From assembly GCA_963708425.1 (NCBI GenBank), contig OY970206.1:372001-436000 (forward strand): a stretch of DNA of 64,000 bases. The letters run 5' to 3'. How positions within the stretch are numbered: the stretch's first letter is position 1; every line of letters starts with the position of its first letter. The position numbers and the translations under genes were made by a program. Shown piece after piece: positions 45,190-54,229 of this stretch. The notes beneath the pieces were generated by a model. That model worked only from the letters and a program-made list of their open reading frames with translations, was not told the DNA's origin and ran no database searches. Source of the stretch: JACMNW01 sp963708425. GTDB taxonomy: Bacteria > Pseudomonadota > Alphaproteobacteria > Rhodobacterales > Rhodobacteraceae.

Positions 45190-45524
45190 GCCGGAACCTC
45201 CTCGCGGGCAAAACACATCAGATAGCGGCCCTCGGGGTCGCGCTCGGTGACAGCCAAAATCACGAACACCCGTGCGCTATCGCGAAACCGCTGATCCGGT
45301 TTGGGTCGTGACGGCGCACCCTGAACTGCACCCCGAACTGTAATTCGATACGGCACGGTGGCAAAGAATGCCTCTTCCCCCGCCACATCACGCCCCGATC
45401 CTGGCACCACTTCGGCCCATAATGTGCCCAGCGTTGCCCAGCTTTCGCTGAACCCGCCCGATCCATCGGCCAGCCGCACTACGCCTTCCAAAATTAAAGG
45501 CCGGTTCAACAGAACTGCGTTCAT
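45186..45524 (-). CDS. GTA head-tail adaptor (g7)
   Basis: A 112-residue homologue of rcc01689, a head-closure protein. It starts MNAVLLNRPLILEGVVRLAD and has WATLGTLWAEVVPGSGRDVAGEE. Overlaps of 4 bases on both sides place it in the tight g6-g7-g8 series. Confidence 0.93.
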   Translation of the reverse strand: MNAVLLNRPLILEGVVRLADGSGGFSESWATLGTLWAEVVPGSGRDVAGEEAFFATVPYRITVRGAVQGAPSRPKPDQRFRDSARVFVILAVTERDPEGRYLMCFAREEVPA

Positions 45525-46120
45525 GCCGTCCCCCCGCCCAGAACCCGCACCGTGCGCCAGCGTTCAATCAGCGTCACCACGCCAAACGGCAACCCGCCAT
45601 CGCGCACCCCTGCCTCATGCCGGTTCTCATAATACTCCGCCGCCAACAGCAGCACCGCCTGCGCCAGATCGGCTGGCACCGCCGCCCAACTCGCCCCAAA
45701 CCCTGCGTCAAACACCACCTCGGCCCGCCCCGCCATCGGCACCAACGGCAGTGCCGATCCCGTCGCCACCAGCTTGGGCCGGTGCGTATCTTGCACCAGC
45801 TTGTACCGTGCCGGATCAATCACCACCGCCACATCCGCGCCGTCTACCAGCGTCAGCGATACCACCGCCGTCACTGGCGCCACTGGCAAAGCCTGCTCAC
45901 TACCGGTCCGCCAATCCTCAATCGTCCACAAAAACCGCCGCGCAATCAGCACCTTGCCAATACGGCCCTCAATCGCCGCCATCGCCGCACGCAGATAGCT
46001 TTCAATCAACCCGTCTTGCAGGGTATCGTCGGCAAACCCGGTGCCAAGCCTCAGATGGGTCTTCAGCGCCGCCACCGGCAAGGCCAGCGTTGGCACTGTG
46101 GTCTGCTCGATCAACATCAT
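45521..46120 (-). CDS. GTA head-tail connector (g6)
   Basis: A 199-residue homologue of rcc01688 (gp6-like connector). It has LKTHLRLGTGFADDTLQDG and LIESYLRAAMAAIEGRIGKV, then a C-terminal LAQAVLLLAAEYYENRHEAG. I chose the first ATG of an ATGATG at 46120 with GGAG upstream; the longer frame to 46150 has no such site. It follows the capsid gene after a 145-base GC-rich spacer. Confidence 0.93.
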   Translation of the reverse strand: MMLIEQTTVPTLALPVAALKTHLRLGTGFADDTLQDGLIESYLRAAMAAIEGRIGKVLIARRFLWTIEDWRTGSEQALPVAPVTAVVSLTLVDGADVAVVIDPARYKLVQDTHRPKLVATGSALPLVPMAGRAEVVFDAGFGASWAAVPADLAQAVLLLAAEYYENRHEAGVRDGGLPFGVVTLIERWRTVRVLGGGTA

Positions 46121-46265
46121 CGTAAACTCTCCGGTTTTCCCATGGATCATGGACGCGCGCCCCGCGCCGCTCGGGCGGAGGGGGAGCAGCTAGTCGGCGC
46201 GGCATTGGCCGGCGCGCGCCCATCACCCGCCACCCCGTCAGGCGCGGCGGGCCTCGCAGCGCCGT

Positions 46266-47462
46266 TTAGGACACTGCGATTTTCAGCAGCTTGATCGCCG
46301 CATAATCGCTCACATCACCGCCAACACGCTTCAGCGCATAGAACAGAACGTGTGGCTTGGCCGAGAAGGGGTCGCGCAGCACCCGCACATCAGGGCGTTC
46401 CGCAATCGTGTAACCCGCCGCGAAATCGCCAAACGCAATCGCATAGGCGTCGGCCGCAATGTCCGGCATGTCTTCACAAACCAGCACCGGATAGCCCATC
46501 AAACGTGCAGGTTCCGCCAGCGCCAGACCGTCCGACCACATAAAGCGGCCATCGGCATCCTTCATCTTGCGCACAGCACCTGCAGTTTTCGAATTCATCA
46601 CGAACGTCGCATTGGCGCGGTAATCAGCGGCCAGCGAATAGACCAGGTTCACAATGCAATCGACTGCGTTAACAGCCGCAAAATCCGCCGCCGCCCCCGT
46701 TGGCACATAGCCGATATTGCCCCAGGTCCAGGATGAGTTCGCAACTTTGGTCGGCAGCAAAAAGCCCTTCGGCTTGTCGATCCCGTCGCCATTCACAAAC
46801 GCCGCAGATTCCGCCCGAATGAAACGCTCGGCAATCTTGCCGGCAAGCCAGCCTTCTACATCGAACGCGCTGTCATCCAGCAAACGCTGGCTGGCCTTCG
46901 GCATCGCCGACAACTGATGCAAGCGGATCGAAATACGCTCGATGATCGGCGTCGCCGTTTCCGTGGTGGCAGTGCTTTCCGTTGCCCAACCGGACCCCAC
47001 GTCCGAGCGATCAATCAGCACATCAAACGACGTCGCCTCAACATTGACCACACTGGCAATCGCCCGCACCGACGCGTTCGACAACAGCATCGACTTGATC
47101 GTATCCGCCGTTTTCGGATCAATCAGATAGCCGCCATCTGACGCAACAGCGGTGTTCAGCGCCTTACCTTCCAGCACCAGTCCGCGCAGACCGTCGTCAT
47201 CGCCTGAACGCAAATACGCGCCAAAGGCTTTCTTGTGCGGCACCTCTACCTCTGCTGCGGCAGAAAGTGCGGGGCGTCCGTAGGTCATTGTCTTTCGATC
47301 CAGCATGGTTTGTCGCTCTTCCTGTTGTTGCAAAGCTGTCTTCACTTCGTCCTGAAAGGCATTGAATTCCCTCAAGAACCCCGTCATCGCGGATTTCACT
47401 TCCGCAGCCGGATTGGTTGGCCGAGGCGCATCTGCCCCGGCCCGTGATTTCGTTTCGGTCAT
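46266..47462 (-). CDS. GTA major capsid protein, HK97 fold (g5)
   Basis: A 398-residue homologue of rcc01687. The N-terminal delta domain (~1-85) is a predicted coiled coil cut off by the g4 protease. The HK97 fold follows: KKAFGAYLRSGDDDG, LVLEGKALNTAVASDGGYL, and WATESTATTETATPIIERI. It is the most abundant GTA protein. A spacer of 145 bases follows it, which may lower expression of later genes. Confidence 0.96.
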   Translation of the reverse strand: MTETKSRAGADAPRPTNPAAEVKSAMTGFLREFNAFQDEVKTALQQQEERQTMLDRKTMTYGRPALSAAAEVEVPHKKAFGAYLRSGDDDGLRGLVLEGKALNTAVASDGGYLIDPKTADTIKSMLLSNASVRAIASVVNVEATSFDVLIDRSDVGSGWATESTATTETATPIIERISIRLHQLSAMPKASQRLLDDSAFDVEGWLAGKIAERFIRAESAAFVNGDGIDKPKGFLLPTKVANSSWTWGNIGYVPTGAAADFAAVNAVDCIVNLVYSLAADYRANATFVMNSKTAGAVRKMKDADGRFMWSDGLALAEPARLMGYPVLVCEDMPDIAADAYAIAFGDFAAGYTIAERPDVRVLRDPFSAKPHVLFYALKRVGGDVSDYAAIKLLKIAVS

Positions 47463-47479
47463 CCAAACCTCCGTGGATT

Positions 47480-48061
47480 TCAGTCTTTCAAACGTCGCTG
47501 TCGATGCTGCGCCAGACTTTCGCGCGCCTCGTCAAAGATCGCCGCCATATCGCGCCAGCTGTCGCCAAAGCTGTCCGCTTTCGCCGCAACCCGCGCTTCC
47601 GCCAGCATCGGGAACGTCACAAGGGACACTTCCCACAACTCCACCTCGGCCAGCAGCCGCTGGCCTTTCGCATCACGTTCCGCCCGCAACGTACGGTAAC
47701 CGATCGATAATCCGTCAATCGCACCCGCCGCCAACAGCGCCGCAGCCTCGCGGCCCCGCTCTACTTCCGTCAAGATGCGGCCTTTCACATACAGGCCCTT
47801 GGCGTCCTCGCGCACTTCTTCCCAAACGCCAATCGGCTGGCCCGGGTCGTGCTGCCACAGCATTTTCACCCGCCGCCCCTGTGCCGCCAGCGTCTTCAAA
47901 CACGCACCATACGCCCCCGCCTGCACTGTATCGCCCCCCTGATCGCGATGCCCAAACAGCGAAGCATAGCCCTCAACCACCTGCCCATCCGTCACCAAAA
48001 TCCCGGCATCAGGCCGATGAAACTTACGTTCCGGCGCGCCAAAATCGCGAATATCCGTCAT
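47480..48061 (-). CDS. GTA prohead protease, HK97 family (g4)
   Basis: A 193-residue homologue of rcc01686. Motifs: VEGYASLFGHRDQGGDTVQA, LWQHDPGQPIGVWEE (catalytic His), LSIGYRTLRAERD and LWEVSLVTFPML (catalytic Ser). I chose the ATG at 48061 (MTDIRDFG); the frame runs to 48211 but there it overlaps g3.5 in another frame. Confidence 0.94.
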   Translation of the reverse strand: MTDIRDFGAPERKFHRPDAGILVTDGQVVEGYASLFGHRDQGGDTVQAGAYGACLKTLAAQGRRVKMLWQHDPGQPIGVWEEVREDAKGLYVKGRILTEVERGREAAALLAAGAIDGLSIGYRTLRAERDAKGQRLLAEVELWEVSLVTFPMLAEARVAAKADSFGDSWRDMAAIFDEARESLAQHRQRRLKD

Positions 48062-48066
48062 TGCTT

Positions 48067-48312
48067 TCACCTCATTGCCGCTGCCAAAAGCGTCTCCGCC
48101 ACCTGCGCCAGCAGGAAGGCAGCAACCCCATAAACCCCCACCCAGATGCGCTTTTCCAACCGTTCCAGCGCCCCCTCGATCTGGCCAAGCCGGTATTCCA
48201 GCCCCGACCATCTCTCTTCATGCACCCGTTCATTCGCCTCGATCCGGGCTGCCGCTGCATCAAAACTGTCGTACAGATACCGCGATCCGGCGGCTTCCTT
48301 GCGCGGCGTCAT
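48067..48312 (-). CDS. GTA head formation protein, rcc01685 family (g3.5)
   Basis: An 81-residue protein with a predicted helical N-terminal part (YLYDSFDAAAARIEANERVHEERWSG, cut short here) and a C-terminal hydrophobic segment (WVGVYGVAAFLLAQVAETLLA). Small proteins of this kind lie between portal and protease genes in RcGTA. It overlaps the portal gene by 4 bases. Confidence 0.88.
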   Translation of the reverse strand: MTPRKEAAGSRYLYDSFDAAAARIEANERVHEERWSGLEYRLGQIEGALERLEKRIWVGVYGVAAFLLAQVAETLLAAAMR

Positions 48313-49484
48313 TCATCTTCCGCCAGTCGCGGCAGCCCCAGCAGCATCCGCTTTTCAGTGTCGGTCAGGAACGAAGCCGAACCCACCCGCGCCCATTGCT
48401 GATCCCGCTCCACTGCCAAGGCTGGCACCTGATCGAGATCGGGTTTCAGTTCCACCGCCTCGCCGGTAAACCCCGACAACCAATGCGAAACAGACGCCGT
48501 CACCTTCGCCACCAGCGGCAAAACCGTCAGCCGAAAGAACGCCCGGTTCGCCTCTTGGTAATTCGCGTAAGTTGCGTCCCCGGGAATGCCCATCAACATT
48601 GGCGGCACTCCAAAAGCGATGGCAATTTCCCGCGCCGCCGCTTCCTTGGTCTTCTGAAACTCCATGTCACTGGGACTAAACCCCATTGGTTTCCAGTCCA
48701 GCCCGCCTTCCAGCAACATTGGCCGCCCGGCATTGCGCGCGCCCTGATGATGCGCCTCCATCTCGGAAATCAGCCGGTCATACTGATCGGGCGACAGTTG
48801 CGATTGCCCATCCGCCCCCTTGTAAACAATCGCCCCCGACGGCCGCGCCGCATTGTCCAACAGCGCCTTAGACCAGCGCGCCGCCGCGATATGCACGTCA
48901 ATCGCCACCGCCGCCGCCTGTAACGGCGAAAAGCCGTAATGGTCATCCTGCGGATGGAACGTGCGGATATGGCAGATCGGCGTCACCCCCGCTGTCATGT
49001 CAAACCGATGCTTCCTGGCCCCCACAGTATAATCATACGCCACCGGCCAACCGTCCGTCCCCGGAACCAGGGCCATCCGGTCAGATCGCAGCACATGCAG
49101 CTCACCCGGCAGCAAACTTACCCCCGGCACCGCCTCCAGATAGGCGTTCCCCGACAGCAGCAATTGCCCGTAAACCGCCTCGAAAAACTCCGCGCGCCCT
49201 TGCGCCAAATTCGGCCGCGCCACCAGTTCCAGCAGCGGATGCAGATCATAGCGCCGATCCCGGTCTTGCAAGATCAACGGCATCGCCGCCGCCGCTTCGG
49301 AAATCAACTTGACCGCGCGAAACCCGATAGGATTGCCCAGAAACCCCGTCTTGGTCAGGCTGACCACATCGCGCGGGCTCCACGCCACCCGACCCGATCC
49401 CTGATAGGCAATCACCGGCCCGGTGGCCGAGGCCTTTAGTTCAGGTGCTGCCCGCTCCGTTCGCCGCAAGAAATCGAACACCAT
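48309..49484 (-). CDS. GTA portal protein, HK97 family (g3)
   Basis: A 391-residue homologue of rcc01684, the dodecameric DNA gate of the capsid. It has NPIGFRAVKLISEAAAAMPL, LLLSGNAYLEAVPG, SPDQYDRLISEMEAHHQG and FGVPPMLMGIPGDATYANYQ. Length is normal. The 283-bp gap before it separates it from the terminase gene. Confidence 0.95.
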   Translation of the reverse strand: MVFDFLRRTERAAPELKASATGPVIAYQGSGRVAWSPRDVVSLTKTGFLGNPIGFRAVKLISEAAAAMPLILQDRDRRYDLHPLLELVARPNLAQGRAEFFEAVYGQLLLSGNAYLEAVPGVSLLPGELHVLRSDRMALVPGTDGWPVAYDYTVGARKHRFDMTAGVTPICHIRTFHPQDDHYGFSPLQAAAVAIDVHIAAARWSKALLDNAARPSGAIVYKGADGQSQLSPDQYDRLISEMEAHHQGARNAGRPMLLEGGLDWKPMGFSPSDMEFQKTKEAAAREIAIAFGVPPMLMGIPGDATYANYQEANRAFFRLTVLPLVAKVTASVSHWLSGFTGEAVELKPDLDQVPALAVERDQQWARVGSASFLTDTEKRMLLGLPRLAEDE

Positions 49485-49767
49485 GCCACCTCGTTTTCAT
49501 CAGGCAAAAGCCCACCCTGCCCCGGCCCTGCATGGCCCGCGGCGACTATCGTTTCCGCCCGAACATCAGGCGCTTATCTCGTTGAAATCACTCTACCGAA
49601 GGCTGGATAAACTTCCGTTACCCCACCGCGCGGTGCTTGCCATTTATCGCAAATCGGGCGGGAAAACCGGTTCCCACTTTTCCCTGATTTACTCCGCGCT
49701 GCTCGCCGCCGCCCCAAAACTACCCGCTTTTTCTGTTCAAAAATATCCTCGCCGAAGGCAAGACTCT
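49485..49767. other. Gap between GTA terminase and portal genes, 283 bp
   Basis: No convincing gene. A minus-strand frame (49574-49804) exists, but its composition is not gene-like. Its middle reads GCCTTCGGCGAGGATATTT then TTGAACAG on the minus strand, which resembles a short element I recall as widespread between genes in Rhodobacterales. Confidence 0.5.
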
Positions 49768-51117
49768 CTACTCCCCCAATGTCCGCATCCTTGGCCTGCG
49801 CCATGTCTGCGACGGCTCAATCATCAGATCCGTCAACGCCCACACAAGCGCATCCACCCGGTCCGGGCTACCCTTGCCGCGGTATCCCTGCGCCGTCATC
49901 TGGCACATCTGATCCTCCAGCGCGCCCAGGCCCCGAACGTGGGCCACCCGCCCCTGTTCGTACAGCGCCGCCACCGGCTCCGCCCGCGCCACCTTGCCAC
50001 GCGACGCCCGAACCGCCCGGAATGCGACCAACGGGTCAATCTGCCGGATAACGCTCTCCACCATATCGCCGCCCTGGTTCACCTCCGCCACCAACCGATC
50101 CGCCCCATGCCGCCGCAGTGCCTCTAGGGCCGCGCGCGCCCAAGCATCCGGGCTCGCCCCCTGAACGGACGCATCCTCCAGCACCACCGCGCGCCAATCC
50201 TGCGGCGGCCCCTCGGTACACGCTCCAACCACCACAATCCCGCATTCATCCGATCCGCCATGCCCGGTCACCGGCGGGTCAATCGCCACCACAATTCGGT
50301 CCAGCTTGGGCAGTTCGTCCAACCGCAGCGCCTCCAACCGCGCAGACGTCCACAACGCCCCCTCTTCATCCTCCAGCAGCAGCCCCTCCAACTCCTGCCG
50401 CCCGGTCCGCGTGCCAGCATAGCGCGCCTGCACTTCCTCCAGAAATGACGCCGCCAGATAGGCCCGGTTCGCTTCCGTCGGCGCATGGGTCAGCACCGTT
50501 GATGGGTTCTTCAAGATCGCCTTCAACGTCGCCATATTGCGCGGCGTTGTCGTCACCACCTGCTGCGGATTGCGCCCCAACCGCAGCGCAAATTGCAGCA
50601 TGTCCCAGGTATCCTCGGCCCGCTTCCATTTGGCCAATTCATCCACCCAGGCGCCATCAAACTGCGGCCCGCGCAACGCCTCGGGTTCATGCGCCGAAAA
50701 CACCTGCGCTACTGCCCCATTCGGCCAAACCAGCCGCTTGCGGCCCGCTTCCCACTCGGGCCGCCGATCGGGGGGTGAACACGCCAGTATTCCGCTTTCG
50801 CCAAACACCATCACCTCGCGCGCCTGATCAATGGTTTCGGCCACCAGCGCCAAATTCTTGGCCCTTCCGGGGTCAAGCGGTGTCGCACCTTCCACTTGTG
50901 CGCGCACCCACTCGGCCCCGGCCCGCGTCTTGCCAGCCCCCCTGCCACCCATGATGACCCATGTTTTCCAGGCCCCCTCGGGTGGCAGCTGGTGTGACAG
51001 CGCCCAAAATTCGAACATCCACGGCAGGGCCAACAGCGCGTTTTCGCCAAGCCCCGCCAGAAACTCATCCACCACCTCCGGCGTCGCGGAGGCAAGCCAG
51101 GCGGCGCCCGATTTCAT
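49768..51117 (-). CDS. GTA large terminase subunit (g2)
   Basis: A 449-residue packaging motor, homologue of rcc01683. Walker A is IMGGRGAGKTRAGAEW, Walker B lies near FDGAWVDELAKW, and the nuclease domain holds VVAIDPPVTGHGGSDECGI with acidic metal ligands. I chose the ATG at 51117 (MKSGAAWLAS), giving a 53-base overlap with g1; the earlier start at 51201 would run deep into g1. Headful packaging of random host DNA depends on it. Confidence 0.95.
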   Translation of the reverse strand: MKSGAAWLASATPEVVDEFLAGLGENALLALPWMFEFWALSHQLPPEGAWKTWVIMGGRGAGKTRAGAEWVRAQVEGATPLDPGRAKNLALVAETIDQAREVMVFGESGILACSPPDRRPEWEAGRKRLVWPNGAVAQVFSAHEPEALRGPQFDGAWVDELAKWKRAEDTWDMLQFALRLGRNPQQVVTTTPRNMATLKAILKNPSTVLTHAPTEANRAYLAASFLEEVQARYAGTRTGRQELEGLLLEDEEGALWTSARLEALRLDELPKLDRIVVAIDPPVTGHGGSDECGIVVVGACTEGPPQDWRAVVLEDASVQGASPDAWARAALEALRRHGADRLVAEVNQGGDMVESVIRQIDPLVAFRAVRASRGKVARAEPVAALYEQGRVAHVRGLGALEDQMCQMTAQGYRGKGSPDRVDALVWALTDLMIEPSQTWRRPRMRTLGE

Positions 51118-51391
51118 CCCGCGCCGCGTCAAAGTCGAGCGTGCTGCCGGGACCAATCCCGGTTGCGTGCTTGCGAAGCCTGTCAACTCTTGTCCTTTCA
51201 TCCATTGCCACCTGGAACGCCTGTTTCAGATCTTTGACCACAACAGTCGCCGCTCTGATGTCAGCCGATTTCCCTGCGCGAACCGCCATCAGCGTCCGCG
51301 TCAGTTCCTCGGCAACGTCCCGGTAAAGCCCCTCTGCCATCGCCAGCAAATCAACTGGCGGCTCGTCCCCTGCACAGAATTTTATCGTCAT
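51065..51391 (-). CDS. GTA small terminase subunit (g1)
   Basis: A 108-residue helical protein, homologue of rcc01682. It reads DLLAMAEGLYRDVAEELTRT, AATVVVKDLKQAFQVAMDER and RVDRLRKHATGIGPGSTLDF. In GTAs this protein replaces the sequence-specific packaging subunit of phages. It is the first gene of the cluster. Its end overlaps g2. No strong ribosome site is visible before its ATG. Confidence 0.9.
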   Translation of the reverse strand: MTIKFCAGDEPPVDLLAMAEGLYRDVAEELTRTLMAVRAGKSADIRAATVVVKDLKQAFQVAMDERTRVDRLRKHATGIGPGSTLDFDAARDEIGRRLACLRDAGGGG

Positions 51392-51597
51392 AGTTCTGCT
51401 GTACCGCCTCTCATGCCACCCCCCGCACGAGCAAAAATGAAAAAACGGCCCCGGGTTGCCCCGTGCCGTTCAGTCACTTCTTCTAGCTTCGAAAATTACT
51501 ACTTTGGATCGCTCGCAAAGTCAAGCAATCTGCTTTGGGTTGCATGTCCGCAGCGTCAATATTTTCTCAACATTTGTCCCGACGCAACCCCGCGATC
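51392..51597. promoter_or_regulatory. Region upstream of the GTA cluster
   Basis: A 206-bp gap holding the mltG terminator and, by position, the GTA promoter. The segment just upstream of g1 (51392-51439) is short for a promoter plus regulator site; I cannot pick out hexamers with confidence. Another promoter could lie before the terminator. Confidence 0.45.
51440..51470 (-). terminator. Rho-independent terminator between mltG and GTA g1
   Basis: On the minus strand AACGGC (51470-51465) pairs with GCCGTT (51449-51444), extended by an inner C/G stem with one mismatch or bulge, and is followed by a T run to 51440. It ends the mltG transcript. Only 48 bases separate it from the g1 ATG. Confidence 0.8.
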
Positions 51598-52776
51598 CTA
51601 GTCGCCCTGAACCCCCGTAGCACCCTCTTCACCCTGCTGTTCCTCAAGCGCACGCCATTTGGCGACGTTGATATTGTGCTCTTCCAGCGTGGTCGCAAAG
51701 GCATGGCCGCCGGTGCCATCCGCCACAAAGAACAGGTATTCCGTGGTATCCGGGTTCAACGCCGCCTCAATCGACAACCGCCCCGGATTGGCAATTGGCG
51801 TTGGTGGCAACCCATCAATCACATAGGTGTTGTACGGCGTCTCACGGCGCAATTCGCTTTGCCGCAAGCCCCGCCCCAACGCACCCTCGCCGTTGGTCAG
51901 CCCGTAAATCACCGTCGGGTCGGTCTGCAATCTCATCCCTTGCACGATGCGGTTCAGAAACACCGATGCCACTTGCTTGCGTTCTTCTGGCACGCCGGTT
52001 TCCTTCTCGACAATGGATGCCATGATCAACGCCTCTTCCGGCGTGTCATAGGGCAAACCGTCCGCCCGCGCCGCCCACAGCTCCGCCAAGGTCAGCTTCT
52101 GGCTCTCCTGCATTGCCGCCAGCAGGGCTGCACGGTCACCGCCCTTGTCTACCTCATAGCCTTCAGGGGCCAATGACCCTTCCGGCGGCACCGCAGCAAC
52201 CGTTCCCTCAAGGAAATCCGCCCGCTTCAGGCTTTCCACCACTTGCCAACTGGTCACACCCTCGGCCAAGGTCACCTGCCAGCGCATATCATCATCCTGC
52301 GCCGCATCGACATATTCGGCTGGCGCTGCTTCCGTCGCCGGGTCAAACTTCACCACATCGACATAGCGGTTGTCCGCTGGGTCCAACTCGCGCAGCACAA
52401 TCTCGGAACTGGTCACGCCAATGCGAAAGTTTACCTCGCGCCCACAGGTCGATTGCCCACCCGCAGTCAGCGTATCCAGCACCTCTTGCATCGATGATCC
52501 CGGCGCCACCAGATAGCTGCCGAATTTCAGCCCTGCCGCCTTATCGGAATAATCCGCGCCAATCCGGAAAATCCGCGCGTCACTGACCGCACCTTGTTCT
52601 TCCAAAGACCGGCTGACCGCACTCAGCGACGCGCCCCGTTCAACCTTCACACAAACAGATGTGGCCAGCGGGCCGGGGTCGGTAAATTGCTTGCGCCCCC
52701 ACGCCAACGCCCCGGCAACCGCGATAAGCCCGATGATGAACAGCGTCAGCGCGTTCGAGGCGATGGACCGCCACAT
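51598..52776 (-). CDS. mltG: Endolytic murein transglycosylase MltG
   Basis: Inner-membrane enzyme of 392 residues that cuts growing glycan strands. One N-terminal membrane helix (NALTLFIIGLIAVAGALAWG) precedes a LysM-like part and the YceG catalytic domain: IMASIVEKETGVPEERKQV with the catalytic Glu, then FLNRIVQGMRLQTDPTVIYG. Its ATG overlaps the fabF stop, so translation is coupled to fatty acid synthesis. It is followed by a terminator. Confidence 0.96.
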   Translation of the reverse strand: MWRSIASNALTLFIIGLIAVAGALAWGRKQFTDPGPLATSVCVKVERGASLSAVSRSLEEQGAVSDARIFRIGADYSDKAAGLKFGSYLVAPGSSMQEVLDTLTAGGQSTCGREVNFRIGVTSSEIVLRELDPADNRYVDVVKFDPATEAAPAEYVDAAQDDDMRWQVTLAEGVTSWQVVESLKRADFLEGTVAAVPPEGSLAPEGYEVDKGGDRAALLAAMQESQKLTLAELWAARADGLPYDTPEEALIMASIVEKETGVPEERKQVASVFLNRIVQGMRLQTDPTVIYGLTNGEGALGRGLRQSELRRETPYNTYVIDGLPPTPIANPGRLSIEAALNPDTTEYLFFVADGTGGHAFATTLEEHNINVAKWRALEEQQGEEGATGVQGD

Positions 52777-54038
52777 CAGCCTGCCACCCGGCCCAGAACA
52801 AGGCTCGCATTGGTGCCGCCAAACCCGAATGAATTCGATAGCACAATATCAATGCGCCGCTTGCGCGCCACGTTTGGCACCAGATCAATCACATGTTCCA
52901 CCGCCGGATGATCCAGATTGATCGTCGGCGGTACCACTTGGTCACGCATCGCAAGCACGCAGAAAATCGCTTCAATCGCCCCCGCAGCCCCCAGCAAATG
53001 CCCGGTCGCCGATTTGGTCGAAGACATTGACGCCCCCGAAGCCGCATCGCCCAACAACCGCTCCACTGCCGCCAGTTCGATCACATCCGCCATCGTCGAG
53101 GTGCCATGCGCATTGATGTAATCAATCTGCGCAGGCGTGATCCCGGCCCGGTCAATCGCGGCCTTCATCGCCCGAAACGCGCCATCACCATCTTCGGCGG
53201 GTGCCGTAATATGGTAGGCATCGCCCGACATGCCATAGCCCAGAATTTCCGCATAAATCTTGGCACCCCGCGCCTTTGCATGCTCGTATTCCTCCAATAC
53301 CACCGCCCCGGCCCCCTCGCCCATCACGAAGCCATCCCGATCCGCATCATAAGGCCGGCTCGCCTTGGTCGGATCATCGGCGCGCTTGGTCGACAGCGCC
53401 TTGCAGGCGTTGAACCCGGCAATCCCTATTTCGGATATCGGGCTTTCCGCCCCACCGGCCACCATCACATCAGCATCCCCCCATTGGATCAGCCGTGCTG
53501 CATCGCCAATCGCATGCGCGCCCGTCGAGCACGCGGTCACCACTGCATGGTTCGGCCCTTTAAAGCCAAACCGAATGGACACCTGCCCCGAAATCAGGTT
53601 GATCAACGCCGACGGAATAAAGAACGGCGACACCCGCTTTGGCCCACGCTCTTTGATCAGCACCGCCGTATCGGCAATCGCGCTTAAGCCGCCGATCCCG
53701 GACCCCATCATCACGCCGGTCCGGCACCGCGCCTCTTCATCCACCGGCTGCCAGCCGGAATCGCGCACCGCCTGCACCGCCGCCGCCACCCCGTACAAGA
53801 TGAAATCATCCACCTTGCGCTGGTCCTTCGGCTCCATCCAGTCATCGGGGTTAAACGTGCCATCACTGCCGTCGCCGCGCGGCACTTCGCAGGCATATTG
53901 CGTGACCACATTGGTGGTATCAAACCGCGTGATCTGCGCCGCCCCTGATTGCCCGGCAACCAGCCGTTCCCAGGTTGCTTCTACTCCGCAAGCCAAAGGC
54001 GTCACCAAACCCAGACCCGTCACAACCACTCGACGCAT
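52776..54038 (-). CDS. fabF: Beta-ketoacyl-ACP synthase II
   Basis: Condensing enzyme of fatty acid elongation, 420 residues. The active-site Cys is at 170 (VVTACSTGAHA), with catalytic His residues in INAHGTSTMAD and KSATGHLLGAAG. Length is normal. It is downstream of acpP, with the acpP terminator and a ~190-bp gap between, so it has its own promoter. It is coupled to mltG. Confidence 0.97.
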   Translation of the reverse strand: MRRVVVTGLGLVTPLACGVEATWERLVAGQSGAAQITRFDTTNVVTQYACEVPRGDGSDGTFNPDDWMEPKDQRKVDDFILYGVAAAVQAVRDSGWQPVDEEARCRTGVMMGSGIGGLSAIADTAVLIKERGPKRVSPFFIPSALINLISGQVSIRFGFKGPNHAVVTACSTGAHAIGDAARLIQWGDADVMVAGGAESPISEIGIAGFNACKALSTKRADDPTKASRPYDADRDGFVMGEGAGAVVLEEYEHAKARGAKIYAEILGYGMSGDAYHITAPAEDGDGAFRAMKAAIDRAGITPAQIDYINAHGTSTMADVIELAAVERLLGDAASGASMSSTKSATGHLLGAAGAIEAIFCVLAMRDQVVPPTINLDHPAVEHVIDLVPNVARKRRIDIVLSNSFGFGGTNASLVLGRVAG

Positions 54039-54174
54039 ACACGCCTCCCGAAGTTTCTTTATTGCAGATTTTGATACACGGCCCCTGTGCCATACGCAAC
54101 TCGGGGGCCAGTCAGAGGCAGGTTTGCGCCTTTAGACCCGGTGCCGCTGCACCCGGTAGCCCTATCCCCAAACG

Positions 54175-54202
54175 AAAACGGCACCCCCAACCGGAGGTGC
54201 CG
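54175..54202 (-). terminator. Rho-independent terminator after acpP
   Basis: On the minus strand CGGCACC (54202-54196) pairs with GGTGCCG (54185-54179) around a 10-base loop, followed by TTTT. It lies 27 bases beyond the acpP stop, separating acpP from fabF. Confidence 0.85.
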
Positions 54203-54229
54203 CATTCCAACTCAAAGCCTGAAAAGCTA

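Larger units (their letters stand above)
36935..51391 (-). other. RcGTA-type gene transfer agent structural cluster
   Basis: A run of 17 GTA genes (g1 to g15, with g3.5 and g10.1) plus the DUF7742 gene, all on the minus strand in the order known from Rhodobacter capsulatus. All frames are open, and many genes overlap by ATGA. GTAs are domesticated phage-like particles that package random pieces of host DNA. The regulators (gafA, ctrA) and the unlinked head-spike, lysis and tail-fibre genes are not in the window. The upstream neighbour mltG has its own terminator at 51440-51470. Confidence 0.95.

Noticed and set aside
49574..49804. 76-codon minus-strand frame between GTA terminase and portal
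   Set aside because: Basic, irregular composition, starts inside the terminase gene, and I know no GTA gene at this place.
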